The translations under genes and the position numbers were made by a program. Below the pieces are notes generated by a model. That model ran no database searches. It had not been told where the DNA came from and was given only the letters and a program-made list of their open reading frames with translations. From Catenulispora rubra (GTDB lineage: Bacteria > Actinomycetota > Actinomycetes > Streptomycetales > Catenulisporaceae), in the NCBI RefSeq assembly GCF_015356825.1, contig NZ_JAACYW010000083.1:1-39428 (forward strand): a stretch of DNA of 39,428 nt, written 5' to 3'. How positions within the stretch are numbered: the first letter of the stretch is position 1; each line of letters begins with the position of its first letter. Below are positions 33,201-39,428 of the stretch, piece by piece.

Positions 33201-36200
33201 GCGACCTGGAGATCGAGCCCTACCACCTCGGGTCGGACTTCGGGCAGTCCATGCGCCGGCTCGGCTTCGACCCGTCGAGCTCGGTCTCGAACCTGGACTA
33301 CTTGGGCAAGCTGGCCAAGTTCGACGACGGACCGCTCGCGGTCAAGGCGGGCCTGCAAGCCTTCGCCGACAAGGTGTTCGCCGCGCATCTGCCGCCGACC
33401 GAATCGCTGAAGACGGCCTTGACCGACCTCGGCCATCCCACTGAGATCGGGGTGGACTGGAAGTCCGGTGGCGTGCCGATCGACCAGGACCTGCGCACGT
33501 ATCTCCAAGACCTGACCGACTTGGAGGCCAAGAGCCCGGACGCCGCCCGGGACTGGCGCCTGACCGGGCTGAAGCAGGACCCTGATCTCGGGCCGGCGTT
33601 CAAGGATCACCTCTTCCCGGAAGACGTTCCGCCGCAGCGCCTCTACGTCGGCCACAGCGACGTGGGCCCGGACGGCAGCCCGGTGGCCGGTCACGACTTC
33701 GTGGACGTGATCAGCCGGATCGAGCGCGGCACCACCCCGAGCGTGGACATCGTTCACGTCGGCCCCGGCTACATAGACCACTGGACGGCGACGCTGTCCG
33801 ACGGCCGCGGCGTGGACGAGCTGAAAACCAAGTTCGGCGCGGCAGGTGCCTCCGAGATCGAGGTCGTCCGCTTCGACGACCTCGGGAAGCCGGGAAGTAA
33901 ACTGGGCACGCTCAGCACCGGAGTCGGGGACGGCGTCCACATCCGGCTCACGCTGGTGGGGGAGGCCGCGACCTTCAAGCCGCTGCTCAAGGCCGGCGAG
34001 CCGCTGGTCCTGGTCGCCGGCGGCAAGAGTGCCGCCGACGCGCTGTCGGCCGGAAAGGCGCTGCTGTATCAGGGCGCTGACCACGTCGGGGTGGCCGGCG
34101 AGGCGCAGTTCCTGGACCAGCTCGCGCACTGGGGTACCGCGATCGGCGGCAAGTACTCGCCGATGACGAACATGCTCTACGCCTTCGGCAAGCAGGATCT
34201 GTTCAAGGACACCTCGGACCCGGCGCGCCTGCGGATCGTCGCGGACCTGGCGAAGAACGATCTGCATTTGGCGCCATGGCGCGAGTTCTCGGACCTGATG
34301 GCGGTCGGGCATGACGCGAACGTGGCGCAGCTCGGCCAGTTCAGCCGGAAGATCTGGGAGCAGGGCGCGGCCGGGGTCGAGATCAAGGACGCGGTGAAGA
34401 CGCTGACCGAGCTCACTTCGCCGACGCTCAAGGATCTCGACGCTTTCGAGAAGCGGATATCCGGCCTCGTCGGGACCACCGGGAAGTGGAGCGCCGACGC
34501 CGGCCAGGACATCGACGACCTCATCCGCCGAATGCACGACCTGAGCCTGGACGACGCGGACATCGAGATGCACGACCCGGTCGCGGCCGACGTGCACACC
34601 GACATTCAGGCGCACAGCCACACCGACATCGAAGTGCACACTCCGATGGAGGTCGAGCACACCCCGACCGGCGCCTACGTCCACGACAACAAGTTCTTCC
34701 ACCCGGACCTCCCGGGCCACGGCTACGTCCTGAACGACAGCCTCCTGCTCTCGAACCGCCCCGCCGACCTGCGGCTGTCCGACGGCGTCCCGCGCTACGA
34801 CGGCGTGTTCCGCCTGATGACGCACTTCGAGAAGCCCACGGACGAGCTGTTCGTCAACGGCGTCCGCATCCCGGCCGAGCTCGCCCACGACTTCCTCACC
34901 TCCGGCGTCACCGACTGGCGGCCCGGCATGCCGATCCTGGTCGTCGGCTGCGGCGCCGAGGGCGTCGCCGACCTGCTGCGCACCCGCCTGCAGGTGGCGA
35001 CCGTCGGGGCCACGCACGACGTCGTCGCGCTCAACGATCACGCCCTGTTCACCTTCACCGGTGACATCGGCGCCGGCGCCGGCAAGAACGTCGTGGACGA
35101 TCCGCTGTCCGGCCACGACTTCTGGACCGACCCGCCGAAGGACCTGACCGGCGCGCCGGTCGCGGACGGGAAGTCCTCGTTCAAGCTCTTCCTGCCGGGC
35201 GACGCCGAGCACGGGATCTCCTACCCGCTCGGCTCCGACCTGGTCCGTGCGATGAACCTGCTGGGCCTGCGGCGTACCGACATGCCCGCGCTGGAGAAGC
35301 TCGACCTGGACATGATCGACGCGAACGGCTCGTCGTGGGCGCACGACCTGCACCTCCAGGTCGGCGGCCGGGACTACCGCGTCACCGTCCGGGACGACGA
35401 ACTCAACCCGACTCTGCAGAACCCCTGGCTGATCATCCCGAACCTGGACCACGACCTCCATCTCCAGGTGGGCCACAACGATGGTGCCGGGACTCCGCTC
35501 GGCCAGTTCTGCGGGTACCTGTCAGTGCACTGGCTCACGCAGGCCGATCACAGCATTCCGCTGGGGTTCAAGGACCTCGGCGGGCTCCGGGACGACGCCG
35601 TGCGGACCGTCACGGGCTGGATGACCGGCGCCCACGGCCCCGACGGGATCGCGGCGATCGACAGCCACGCGGTGCAGGCACTGAGCGGGGACCGGCCCGC
35701 GGTGCAGCTGGGGCTCACCGACTTCGCCCATCAACTGGCCGATCTGCCGGGCGGGACGCGGATCGTCTTCTCGACCAACGGCCGCGCCGTGGACGACGGG
35801 TTCCAGGTCCTGGGCGGCCACTCCATGGCCGCCGTGCTGGAGGACGGCGGCGGTGTGCGGGTGTTCGACCCGGACCAGGGCCACGGGCTGATCCACTTCC
35901 CGGACCGCCAGAGCTTCCTCGCCGATCCGTTCACCCAGCGCGCCACGACGTTCGTGATCGACGACCGGGTGGTCACGCCGCCGCCTCCGCCGCATCTTCC
36001 GGCGCCTCCTTCGACCTCGCTGGCGCACACCCCGCCGGACACCACGGTCGTGAAGGTCTTCGACGTCGATCCGCTGACCCACAACCCCTGGGCGACCCCC
36101 GACCCGGAGACCGTCGTCGCCAAGTTCACAGCCTTCGTCGACGCGGTCCGCGACATCAGGCCGCCGCATCCGGTGAACCCCTGGCGGCAGATCACCGTGC

Positions 36201-39145
36201 TGGGCCGCGACGGCAAGCCGACCGGCGAGGTCTACGCCGTCGACGACCTGAACGGCCGCTGGGCGAAGCTCGGCGTCGCCGACTCCGTCGACGCGCGCCA
36301 CCTCTGGGACGGCAGCCGCGGTCCCTACCTCGGCAAGGGCGGCGTCACCGTCCGGCCGAACGGCGACGTCGTCCTGGTCGGCGAGGACAAGACGCCCTTC
36401 TACCTGAAGGAGAACCTCGGCGACGGCCGCTATGTCGAGGTCTTCCGCGCCCTGGACGGCAAGCGTCACTGGTTCGAGTGGAAGGGTGACGGGCCGGACC
36501 GGGAGCTGCTCTTCAGCGGCAAGCGCATCTACGAGACCAACGCCGACGGCGCCGTCTTCAAGGACCTCTACCGGAATGGCCGCATCGCCCGCGACTACCG
36601 CGTCACGCTCGACAAGGGCCTGATCCGCGCCGAGCGCGGCCTCGGGGACCAGCGCGGCCTGTGGGTCTGGAACCGTTACGACAAGGACGGGAACTCCGTC
36701 GCCAAGGGCATCCGTGAATACCAGGGCTCTGCCTGGAAGGACACCCTGACGTTCGGCGAGGCCGGGGCGAAGGCCGAGGTGGTCGTCGCCAAGCAGTGGA
36801 GCATGTGGTTCACCAAGTGGGGCCACGCCGGGCACTTCCGCGAGCACACCATCGACATCAGGGACGGCAAGCTCGGCGATCCGCTCAAGACCCTGCACAC
36901 CTACAAGGAGATCTCGCCGCAGGACAAGGAGACCGGCACCAGCGAGTTCATCGGCGAGAACCGGATCCTGGTGATCCAGCGGGTCGCCGAGCAGCGCATC
37001 CCGACCTGGTTCGCCCGGCACTTCGCCGAGATCGACGTCCCCAACCGCGGTCTGTTCGGCGGGGTGTCCGGCGTGGACAGCAGGTTCCAGATCTACGCTT
37101 GGAGCGAGCACGAGATCGTGCCCGGCGGCAAGCCGTTGGGCGCACCGATCCAGCGCGCCGGCGGGATGCGAGTGGCGATCCCGGACGGCTCCACGTTCGA
37201 CTTCGTCACGGTCACCGCCGCCGGCGGCAAGGACACCGGCGTGCTGGTGCGCGCGGTCGTGAAGCTCGACGACGGCAGCAAGCTGGAGGTCGGCCGGGAC
37301 CTGGACAGCGGCAAGTGGGCCTCGCTCGCCGGCGGTGTGACGGCGGTGGACGGCCGCACGCTGAACTGGCGGCAGGTCGGCTCCGACAAGAAGGTGATCA
37401 GCCAGGGTGTGCGGACGTTCGGGCCCGGACATCAGTGGACGGACACGCTCGACGACGAGGCCAAGACGATCGTCCGCTCGACCGACGACCTCGGCCGGGT
37501 CACCTCCGACCTGGGCCGCGACACCTCACTGACCCGCGATCCGATCGGTCTGATCACCAAGCGCACCGACAGCTTCCCCGGCGTCGGCGGCAAGGGCGAG
37601 ATCGTCGCCGGGAGCGGGAATCCGCTGTCCGGGAAGTGGAGTTGGGAGGTCACCGGCGCCGACGGGGCGGTGATCAGTGGCCTGCGGTTCCCGTTCCGCA
37701 GCCATCCGGACCTGGGCAGCTGGGATGACTCGTTCGTCGACTTCCATAAGATCGACGGGATCTCCAAGGTCGTGCCGATCCGGGAGATCCGGGCCCTGGA
37801 CAAGGGACGCGGCCTGGCCGCCTACAAGATCGGCGACGTCTGGCACAGCGACATCCGCGGCTTGGACGGCTCGGTGAAGGCTGACACCCACGCGATCCGG
37901 CAGTGGAAGGCGGACGACGGCACGTGGGGCCCCAACCCCAAGCCCGGAACCGACATGCAGCCGTGGCGCGACGTCCCCGAGTCGGCGCACGGGAACTTCA
38001 TCGACCCGCCGGTGCTGCGCACGGTCGTGGACGGCAAGGTCCGCCTCTACGACATCAAGGACGGCACGCCCAACTCCAACGTCTGGTCCGAGTTCGATCA
38101 CGGCGGCGGTTTCCGGGCGAAGGAGCTCGTCGGCGTGACGCCCGGCGGCAAGGAGATCTACCGCGAGACCCACGCCGCCACCGGTCAGTGGATCGAGACG
38201 CTGGCCGACGGAACCCGGATCCGCTACCGCTCCCTCAACGGTTTCATCAACACCCGGGACACGTTCGGGCGCTGGAGCGTCCGGCCCGACTTCGACATCT
38301 CCGGCCGCTGGAAGACCGGCGGACGCGAGTACGAATTCCGTGGCGCGGGCACCGAGTTCCGCGGCTACAACCGGATGTGGCGCGAGCCCAACCGGCTCCA
38401 GTACCGGGACATCGACGGTGTCGACGGGCAGTTCGTCAACCCGAACTGGCTCAAGGCGCAGAAGGTGCTTCTGGACTTCCTGCAGGACTACACCTTCGAC
38501 GTCATCGCCAACATCTTGATCACCGGCGCGGTCAACAACTGGAACTTCACGCCGGCGGACTGGGGGAAGATCTTCGCCGGCGGCGCCGTCACCTCGGGGG
38601 TGAAGGGCGCGTCGAACGCGCTTCAGGAGACGCTGCTGAAGAAGTTCAAGGACGGCGTCGGCAACGTGGACAGCGGCAAGTTCTGGGGCCGTGCCCCCTA
38701 CAACCACGACAAGACGTGGGACAACGAGTGGGCCGGCAACGAGAACCCGCGGCGCTGGCGTTCGGGCCTGTACGACTACGGCGTCAACTCCCTGCTGACC
38801 AGCGGGATCGCCGGGTTCGTCTCGACCGCGTTCACGTCCACGGTGTTCGGGATCGGGACGCACCACATCACGGTGTCCGGCCTGGAGTCGCTGCAGGCCG
38901 GCGGGCTGGGCATGGCCGGGGCGCTGACCGGCGGGCTGCTGGCCGTCGGGCCGCGGACCATCCTGCACCAACTAGGCTCGGGCCGTTACTTCCACCAGGG
39001 CGGGATCCCGGATCTGTTGATCAGCTTCGGCGAGAAGACTTTCGAGAAGTGGTTCATCGGTGATGTGCTTAGCCCGGCGCTGAATCTGAAGATCACGCCT
39101 CCGCCGCCGATACTGGGGACCGGCCAGGGACCATGGAACGGATGA
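27299..39145 (+). CDS. Giant multidomain T7SS-associated protein (3948 aa) with WXG, two His/Cys domains and papain-fold domain
   Basis: GTG 27299 follows GGAGGAG. One frame, roughly 420 kDa. Domains by eye: WXG100-like 1-110 (W56-T-G58), which fits T7SS export; hydrophobic 165-230; 'NLDNLG' repeats near 470-495; long helical array about 650-1560. A ~180-residue domain follows at about 1795-1990 and again at about 2462-2640, each with T-H-F (H1848, H2509) and VVGCGA (C1890, C2551), both 42 residues apart; this recalls clan CD (caspase/C80) peptidases but is unproven. A papain-fold, glutamine-deamidase-like domain spans about 2725-2890: C2738 in QFCGYLS, H2841 in GGHSMA, D2857 in FDPDQG. Then a Pro hinge, a Trp-rich beta region (2917-3700) and a hydrophobic C-terminus. 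Inference: exported toxin-like or surface machine with self-processing domains. No immunity gene is evident; the next gene starts 4 nt later. Confidence 0.9.
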   Translation: MARPTDWSKLGLDHDPTPGSQDTMAALAKIMDTVQGQVDEMESTITAIVNNVAGGWTGKTADALRGQISDQLQKFFRGLQQCFDEAAPAIHTFITAMAQHQADADTALTKALGLPDKDPGLAQYKQAATQAGSDLTAAGNTASSAIDDAVSRLASALTPSEIFWEAFQWLALILGVVGLIFGGPLAILAWLANIALFIKTIVDFAHGDTNFLGLFLSFLGIIAPMTRGIGGDLANLIKGGFGKIINGVDKFGGTIGNLFTDVKTLFIDFSTIGVLGSIKVIGQLGMKAGLWVFDKILTFPNVITKIGALAFDKFMNFDQYLFSGIKFLGDSFGKGIDFVLTEIGTGRFVRLFLPVTKDEFTALNFSGALWRSFERTLPGIVPMNKVLDDQFTLFQLTKSLNLPADAIAKMTLNLKTMHDFNPEHGINYVPMPNGTLFVPEKFLSTIKLNDINTIDSLVKPNLLDPHFNASNLDNLGKIDPHFDIGNLDNLGTFNKIGSGNLSTVTIHGLEQLDGFKPIEITNLAHADSIAVVKIGDSISLTGVEKEIAVAKLPTFTGADHIATVDVHEVVPHVEISAAATAEAVPIHDVLSLVKNVEVTGGNLAEHNLADIGSLNTSIDHSLAGQAGALHGLGSENIAVRAEPIANLHDVAGVGGLTADHLAVAKQAFDHQITAFAGKISPDVLDKMGTDFLTQIKDVHSGWRDPRLVDHRFSELQVNRLIDNLPKQFTKEFERAGWIDDLGKGIKDDPSYVKLSLDAKARFDQEITTRVGSGFDRVWSAKNAAFGDGTDLPALKLALAADLKTALGKALERDDWMRKAGAAFEHGLGENAGIAGKLPPAELAKFRQEFLGTAEKIFQDAQANKLTFTADIQDGLAGALTHDMHSKLADQIARISKVNSNGLKGLAIASDWAAKNPNEAALVGDSGIQRLLHDLSGDLRKIPPGSRPQIFNQALKNFEGKLAFEADLRTALADAAHAFHGAPEDAAKFRENTVLDFLSGHSLPNGMPHGITPDLGKSWLSWEKDNGDVFGSTLSQIHPVDKTAAWSQARIDLAKGVQPKIQFEKQIAPKITTALDHFDTKLDKWSEDHGSVSIENIKAWRDEFDKALRDAGPAVLNDPPAFDRLTKNLLDGLDHRLGSEPEVAALKNQADIRFQDAIKDWAGKTGGTPSFFGFTKLTEDFQAHIGDLLGAARHGLGDGGGLDVAKFAKGLDDHLASIGAKLDKEAGLGHLEADAFEKAYGGWLGHDVPLADGFSADRLTDLASEFRSISRTLTDHLGADEAKPIIDDLASRLPERFDLELRSLSRIDAADDAFTHGLQDWHNPAGMRDLTAPEIGAVRTEFTADAKELTKVPDTFWTGARLDAKQIRALIAGWDSRLGDLASAVPGRLNFEAHLLDELSHASELLGDGAKYDHIVQDFRQDFTHEFHDVWGNGRNADDWLAKEQRNGDVFTNGPGVQMPKTSLELRPLDSHPVAPDPRPQNVAGTWGRPVNLSTWDKAWHHEVDGMFSGNGILSLGTVKDGVATGGNKAITRMFNDAKFGDAAKVQLQTDLDALHKSLADPEVSSAAARPLLQNLFDHNLKGDTRASKFPVSAMNDALESLNAKLLAEVHGGSSGLHPWPFDGSAKKPDYVLAGPDGKVPKPGENGFGGTEDTFFNSVTHVGDHLRYNSVKEFADVGKGVRSAVDSKLKAYGDKQVRVVVDLTKAPGLEAGPGRDLTALIGHVTDAYRGGGWDGPTRLIQSDLIVPGHFLGQPDPAVLTFRFRSDGLVYLDGAGAGWGHAGELGDHAPADAHPAVEVPSLDGGIFQHPDLPGGGRILPGGLLLSNQAKDLALAAKLPKYDGAFLLVTHFDDVRGQAHVNDVPVPHGLVGGYFKSGLLPWRDGQLIVVVGCGAEDLAAALRTELHTPTVGETHDFVTTHDGFTYTGPESWSEHGPDVRTSQLDWRPTPDVLEAGPHDDGGARFKLFLPGDLEIEPYHLGSDFGQSMRRLGFDPSSSVSNLDYLGKLAKFDDGPLAVKAGLQAFADKVFAAHLPPTESLKTALTDLGHPTEIGVDWKSGGVPIDQDLRTYLQDLTDLEAKSPDAARDWRLTGLKQDPDLGPAFKDHLFPEDVPPQRLYVGHSDVGPDGSPVAGHDFVDVISRIERGTTPSVDIVHVGPGYIDHWTATLSDGRGVDELKTKFGAAGASEIEVVRFDDLGKPGSKLGTLSTGVGDGVHIRLTLVGEAATFKPLLKAGEPLVLVAGGKSAADALSAGKALLYQGADHVGVAGEAQFLDQLAHWGTAIGGKYSPMTNMLYAFGKQDLFKDTSDPARLRIVADLAKNDLHLAPWREFSDLMAVGHDANVAQLGQFSRKIWEQGAAGVEIKDAVKTLTELTSPTLKDLDAFEKRISGLVGTTGKWSADAGQDIDDLIRRMHDLSLDDADIEMHDPVAADVHTDIQAHSHTDIEVHTPMEVEHTPTGAYVHDNKFFHPDLPGHGYVLNDSLLLSNRPADLRLSDGVPRYDGVFRLMTHFEKPTDELFVNGVRIPAELAHDFLTSGVTDWRPGMPILVVGCGAEGVADLLRTRLQVATVGATHDVVALNDHALFTFTGDIGAGAGKNVVDDPLSGHDFWTDPPKDLTGAPVADGKSSFKLFLPGDAEHGISYPLGSDLVRAMNLLGLRRTDMPALEKLDLDMIDANGSSWAHDLHLQVGGRDYRVTVRDDELNPTLQNPWLIIPNLDHDLHLQVGHNDGAGTPLGQFCGYLSVHWLTQADHSIPLGFKDLGGLRDDAVRTVTGWMTGAHGPDGIAAIDSHAVQALSGDRPAVQLGLTDFAHQLADLPGGTRIVFSTNGRAVDDGFQVLGGHSMAAVLEDGGGVRVFDPDQGHGLIHFPDRQSFLADPFTQRATTFVIDDRVVTPPPPPHLPAPPSTSLAHTPPDTTVVKVFDVDPLTHNPWATPDPETVVAKFTAFVDAVRDIRPPHPVNPWRQITVLGRDGKPTGEVYAVDDLNGRWAKLGVADSVDARHLWDGSRGPYLGKGGVTVRPNGDVVLVGEDKTPFYLKENLGDGRYVEVFRALDGKRHWFEWKGDGPDRELLFSGKRIYETNADGAVFKDLYRNGRIARDYRVTLDKGLIRAERGLGDQRGLWVWNRYDKDGNSVAKGIREYQGSAWKDTLTFGEAGAKAEVVVAKQWSMWFTKWGHAGHFREHTIDIRDGKLGDPLKTLHTYKEISPQDKETGTSEFIGENRILVIQRVAEQRIPTWFARHFAEIDVPNRGLFGGVSGVDSRFQIYAWSEHEIVPGGKPLGAPIQRAGGMRVAIPDGSTFDFVTVTAAGGKDTGVLVRAVVKLDDGSKLEVGRDLDSGKWASLAGGVTAVDGRTLNWRQVGSDKKVISQGVRTFGPGHQWTDTLDDEAKTIVRSTDDLGRVTSDLGRDTSLTRDPIGLITKRTDSFPGVGGKGEIVAGSGNPLSGKWSWEVTGADGAVISGLRFPFRSHPDLGSWDDSFVDFHKIDGISKVVPIREIRALDKGRGLAAYKIGDVWHSDIRGLDGSVKADTHAIRQWKADDGTWGPNPKPGTDMQPWRDVPESAHGNFIDPPVLRTVVDGKVRLYDIKDGTPNSNVWSEFDHGGGFRAKELVGVTPGGKEIYRETHAATGQWIETLADGTRIRYRSLNGFINTRDTFGRWSVRPDFDISGRWKTGGREYEFRGAGTEFRGYNRMWREPNRLQYRDIDGVDGQFVNPNWLKAQKVLLDFLQDYTFDVIANILITGAVNNWNFTPADWGKIFAGGAVTSGVKGASNALQETLLKKFKDGVGNVDSGKFWGRAPYNHDKTWDNEWAGNENPRRWRSGLYDYGVNSLLTSGIAGFVSTAFTSTVFGIGTHHITVSGLESLQAGGLGMAGALTGGLLAVGPRTILHQLGSGRYFHQGGIPDLLISFGEKTFEKWFIGDVLSPALNLKITPPPPILGTGQGPWNG

Positions 39146-39149
39146 CCAC

Positions 39150-39428
39150 GTGACAGACCCGATACGCGTTTCGGCAAAGGGCCGGGGCGACGGCGCCATC
39201 GAGGCGGCGCTGCGGACGGCGAAGCCGGGCGCGGTGCTCGTGCTGGAGGCCGGGGAGTATCGCGAGAACCTGGTGTTGGATCGGCCGCTGAGCATCGTCG
39301 CGGCGGCCGGGGTGCGGGCCGAGCAGATCGTGATCAGGGGTGTCGCGGGGTCTGAGCGTGCGGTGCTGACGGTTGCGGCGGATGTGCGGGTGTGGGGGAT
39401 CACGATCGACGCCGGGGCTGGGGAGGGC
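39150..39428 (+). CDS. Right-handed parallel beta-helix protein, N-terminal part, cut by window edge
   Basis: 93 residues are visible from GTG 39150, 4 nt after the giant gene's stop, so it is co-transcribed and perhaps translationally coupled. 'DGAIEAALRTAKPGAVLVLEAGEYRENLVLDRPLSIVAAAG' followed by 'VIRGVAGSERAVLTVAADVRVWGITIDAG' is the opening of a pectate-lyase-like beta-helix with its N-terminal capping helix. In actinobacterial T7SS loci such beta-helices can be fused to EccA-like AAA domains; whether that is so here lies outside the window. A secreted polysaccharide-binding or cleaving protein is the alternative. Confidence 0.8.
   Translation, partial: MTDPIRVSAKGRGDGAIEAALRTAKPGAVLVLEAGEYRENLVLDRPLSIVAAAGVRAEQIVIRGVAGSERAVLTVAADVRVWGITIDAGAGEG

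Noticed and set aside
27488..35476. An 8-kb open frame on the minus strand opposite the giant gene
   Set aside because: Its composition is that of a mirror frame in GC-rich DNA (Val/Asp/Gly/Arg/Leu-rich, no domain, no ribosome binding site). The plus-strand gene has clear domains throughout.

Overview
The window is about 39 kb of very GC-rich DNA with actinomycete gene style: many GTG starts, purine-rich ribosome binding sites, an LAL-type LuxR regulator, a WXG100/type VII secretion system (T7SS), F420/LLM enzymes and Tat-exported hydrolases. The genus cannot be fixed from the sequence. I see no tRNA, rRNA, CRISPR array or transposase.

Left part (1-15.6 kb): stress, redox and detoxification genes. 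These are a secreted S53 peptidase (cut by the window edge), an exported multicopper oxidase with a Met-rich insert, and two back-to-back gene remnants (an Lrp-type regulator and an MDR oxidoreductase) that have both lost their 5' ends at the same point. Next is a crcB pair (fluoride channels) under what looks like a fluoride riboswitch. A MarR regulator and an operon for a Tat-exported metallo-beta-lactamase-fold enzyme plus a 4-TM protein share an operator-like palindrome. A large LuxR/MalT-like ATPase regulator is followed by a small conserved protein, with an SDR divergent from the regulator. An LLM oxidoreductase / F420-type NADP reductase / second MBL operon is divergent from an NTF2-like/SDR pair.

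Right part (15.6-39.4 kb): a T7SS-type locus. An ECF sigma factor, a single-pass membrane protein and a 1552-aa FtsK/EssC-like ATPase form a tight + strand unit. It is flanked by two cell-envelope proteins that share one N-terminal anchor but carry different lectin-like C-termini (ricin-B trefoil and CBM6-like). After a 14-bp tandem repeat and a gene-free, roughly 1-kb imperfect palindrome come two WXG100-size proteins. Both lack W-x-G and share a QSSPA motif instead. A 360-aa protein with an ESX-like N-terminus follows. Divergent from these is a single 3948-aa gene. It encodes a WXG domain, membrane segments, a long helical array, two copies of a His/Cys domain, a papain-fold domain with a Cys/His/Asp set, a Trp-rich beta region and a hydrophobic C-terminus. 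A parallel beta-helix gene starts 4 nt after it and runs off the window.

My reading is that the right half is a T7SS-type export locus whose main cargo or surface machine is the giant protein. The WXG pair would be the small co-secreted substrates and the sigma factor the likely switch. EccB, EccD, EccE and mycosin are not in the window. The giant protein, the QSSPA pair and the palindrome are the least explained parts.
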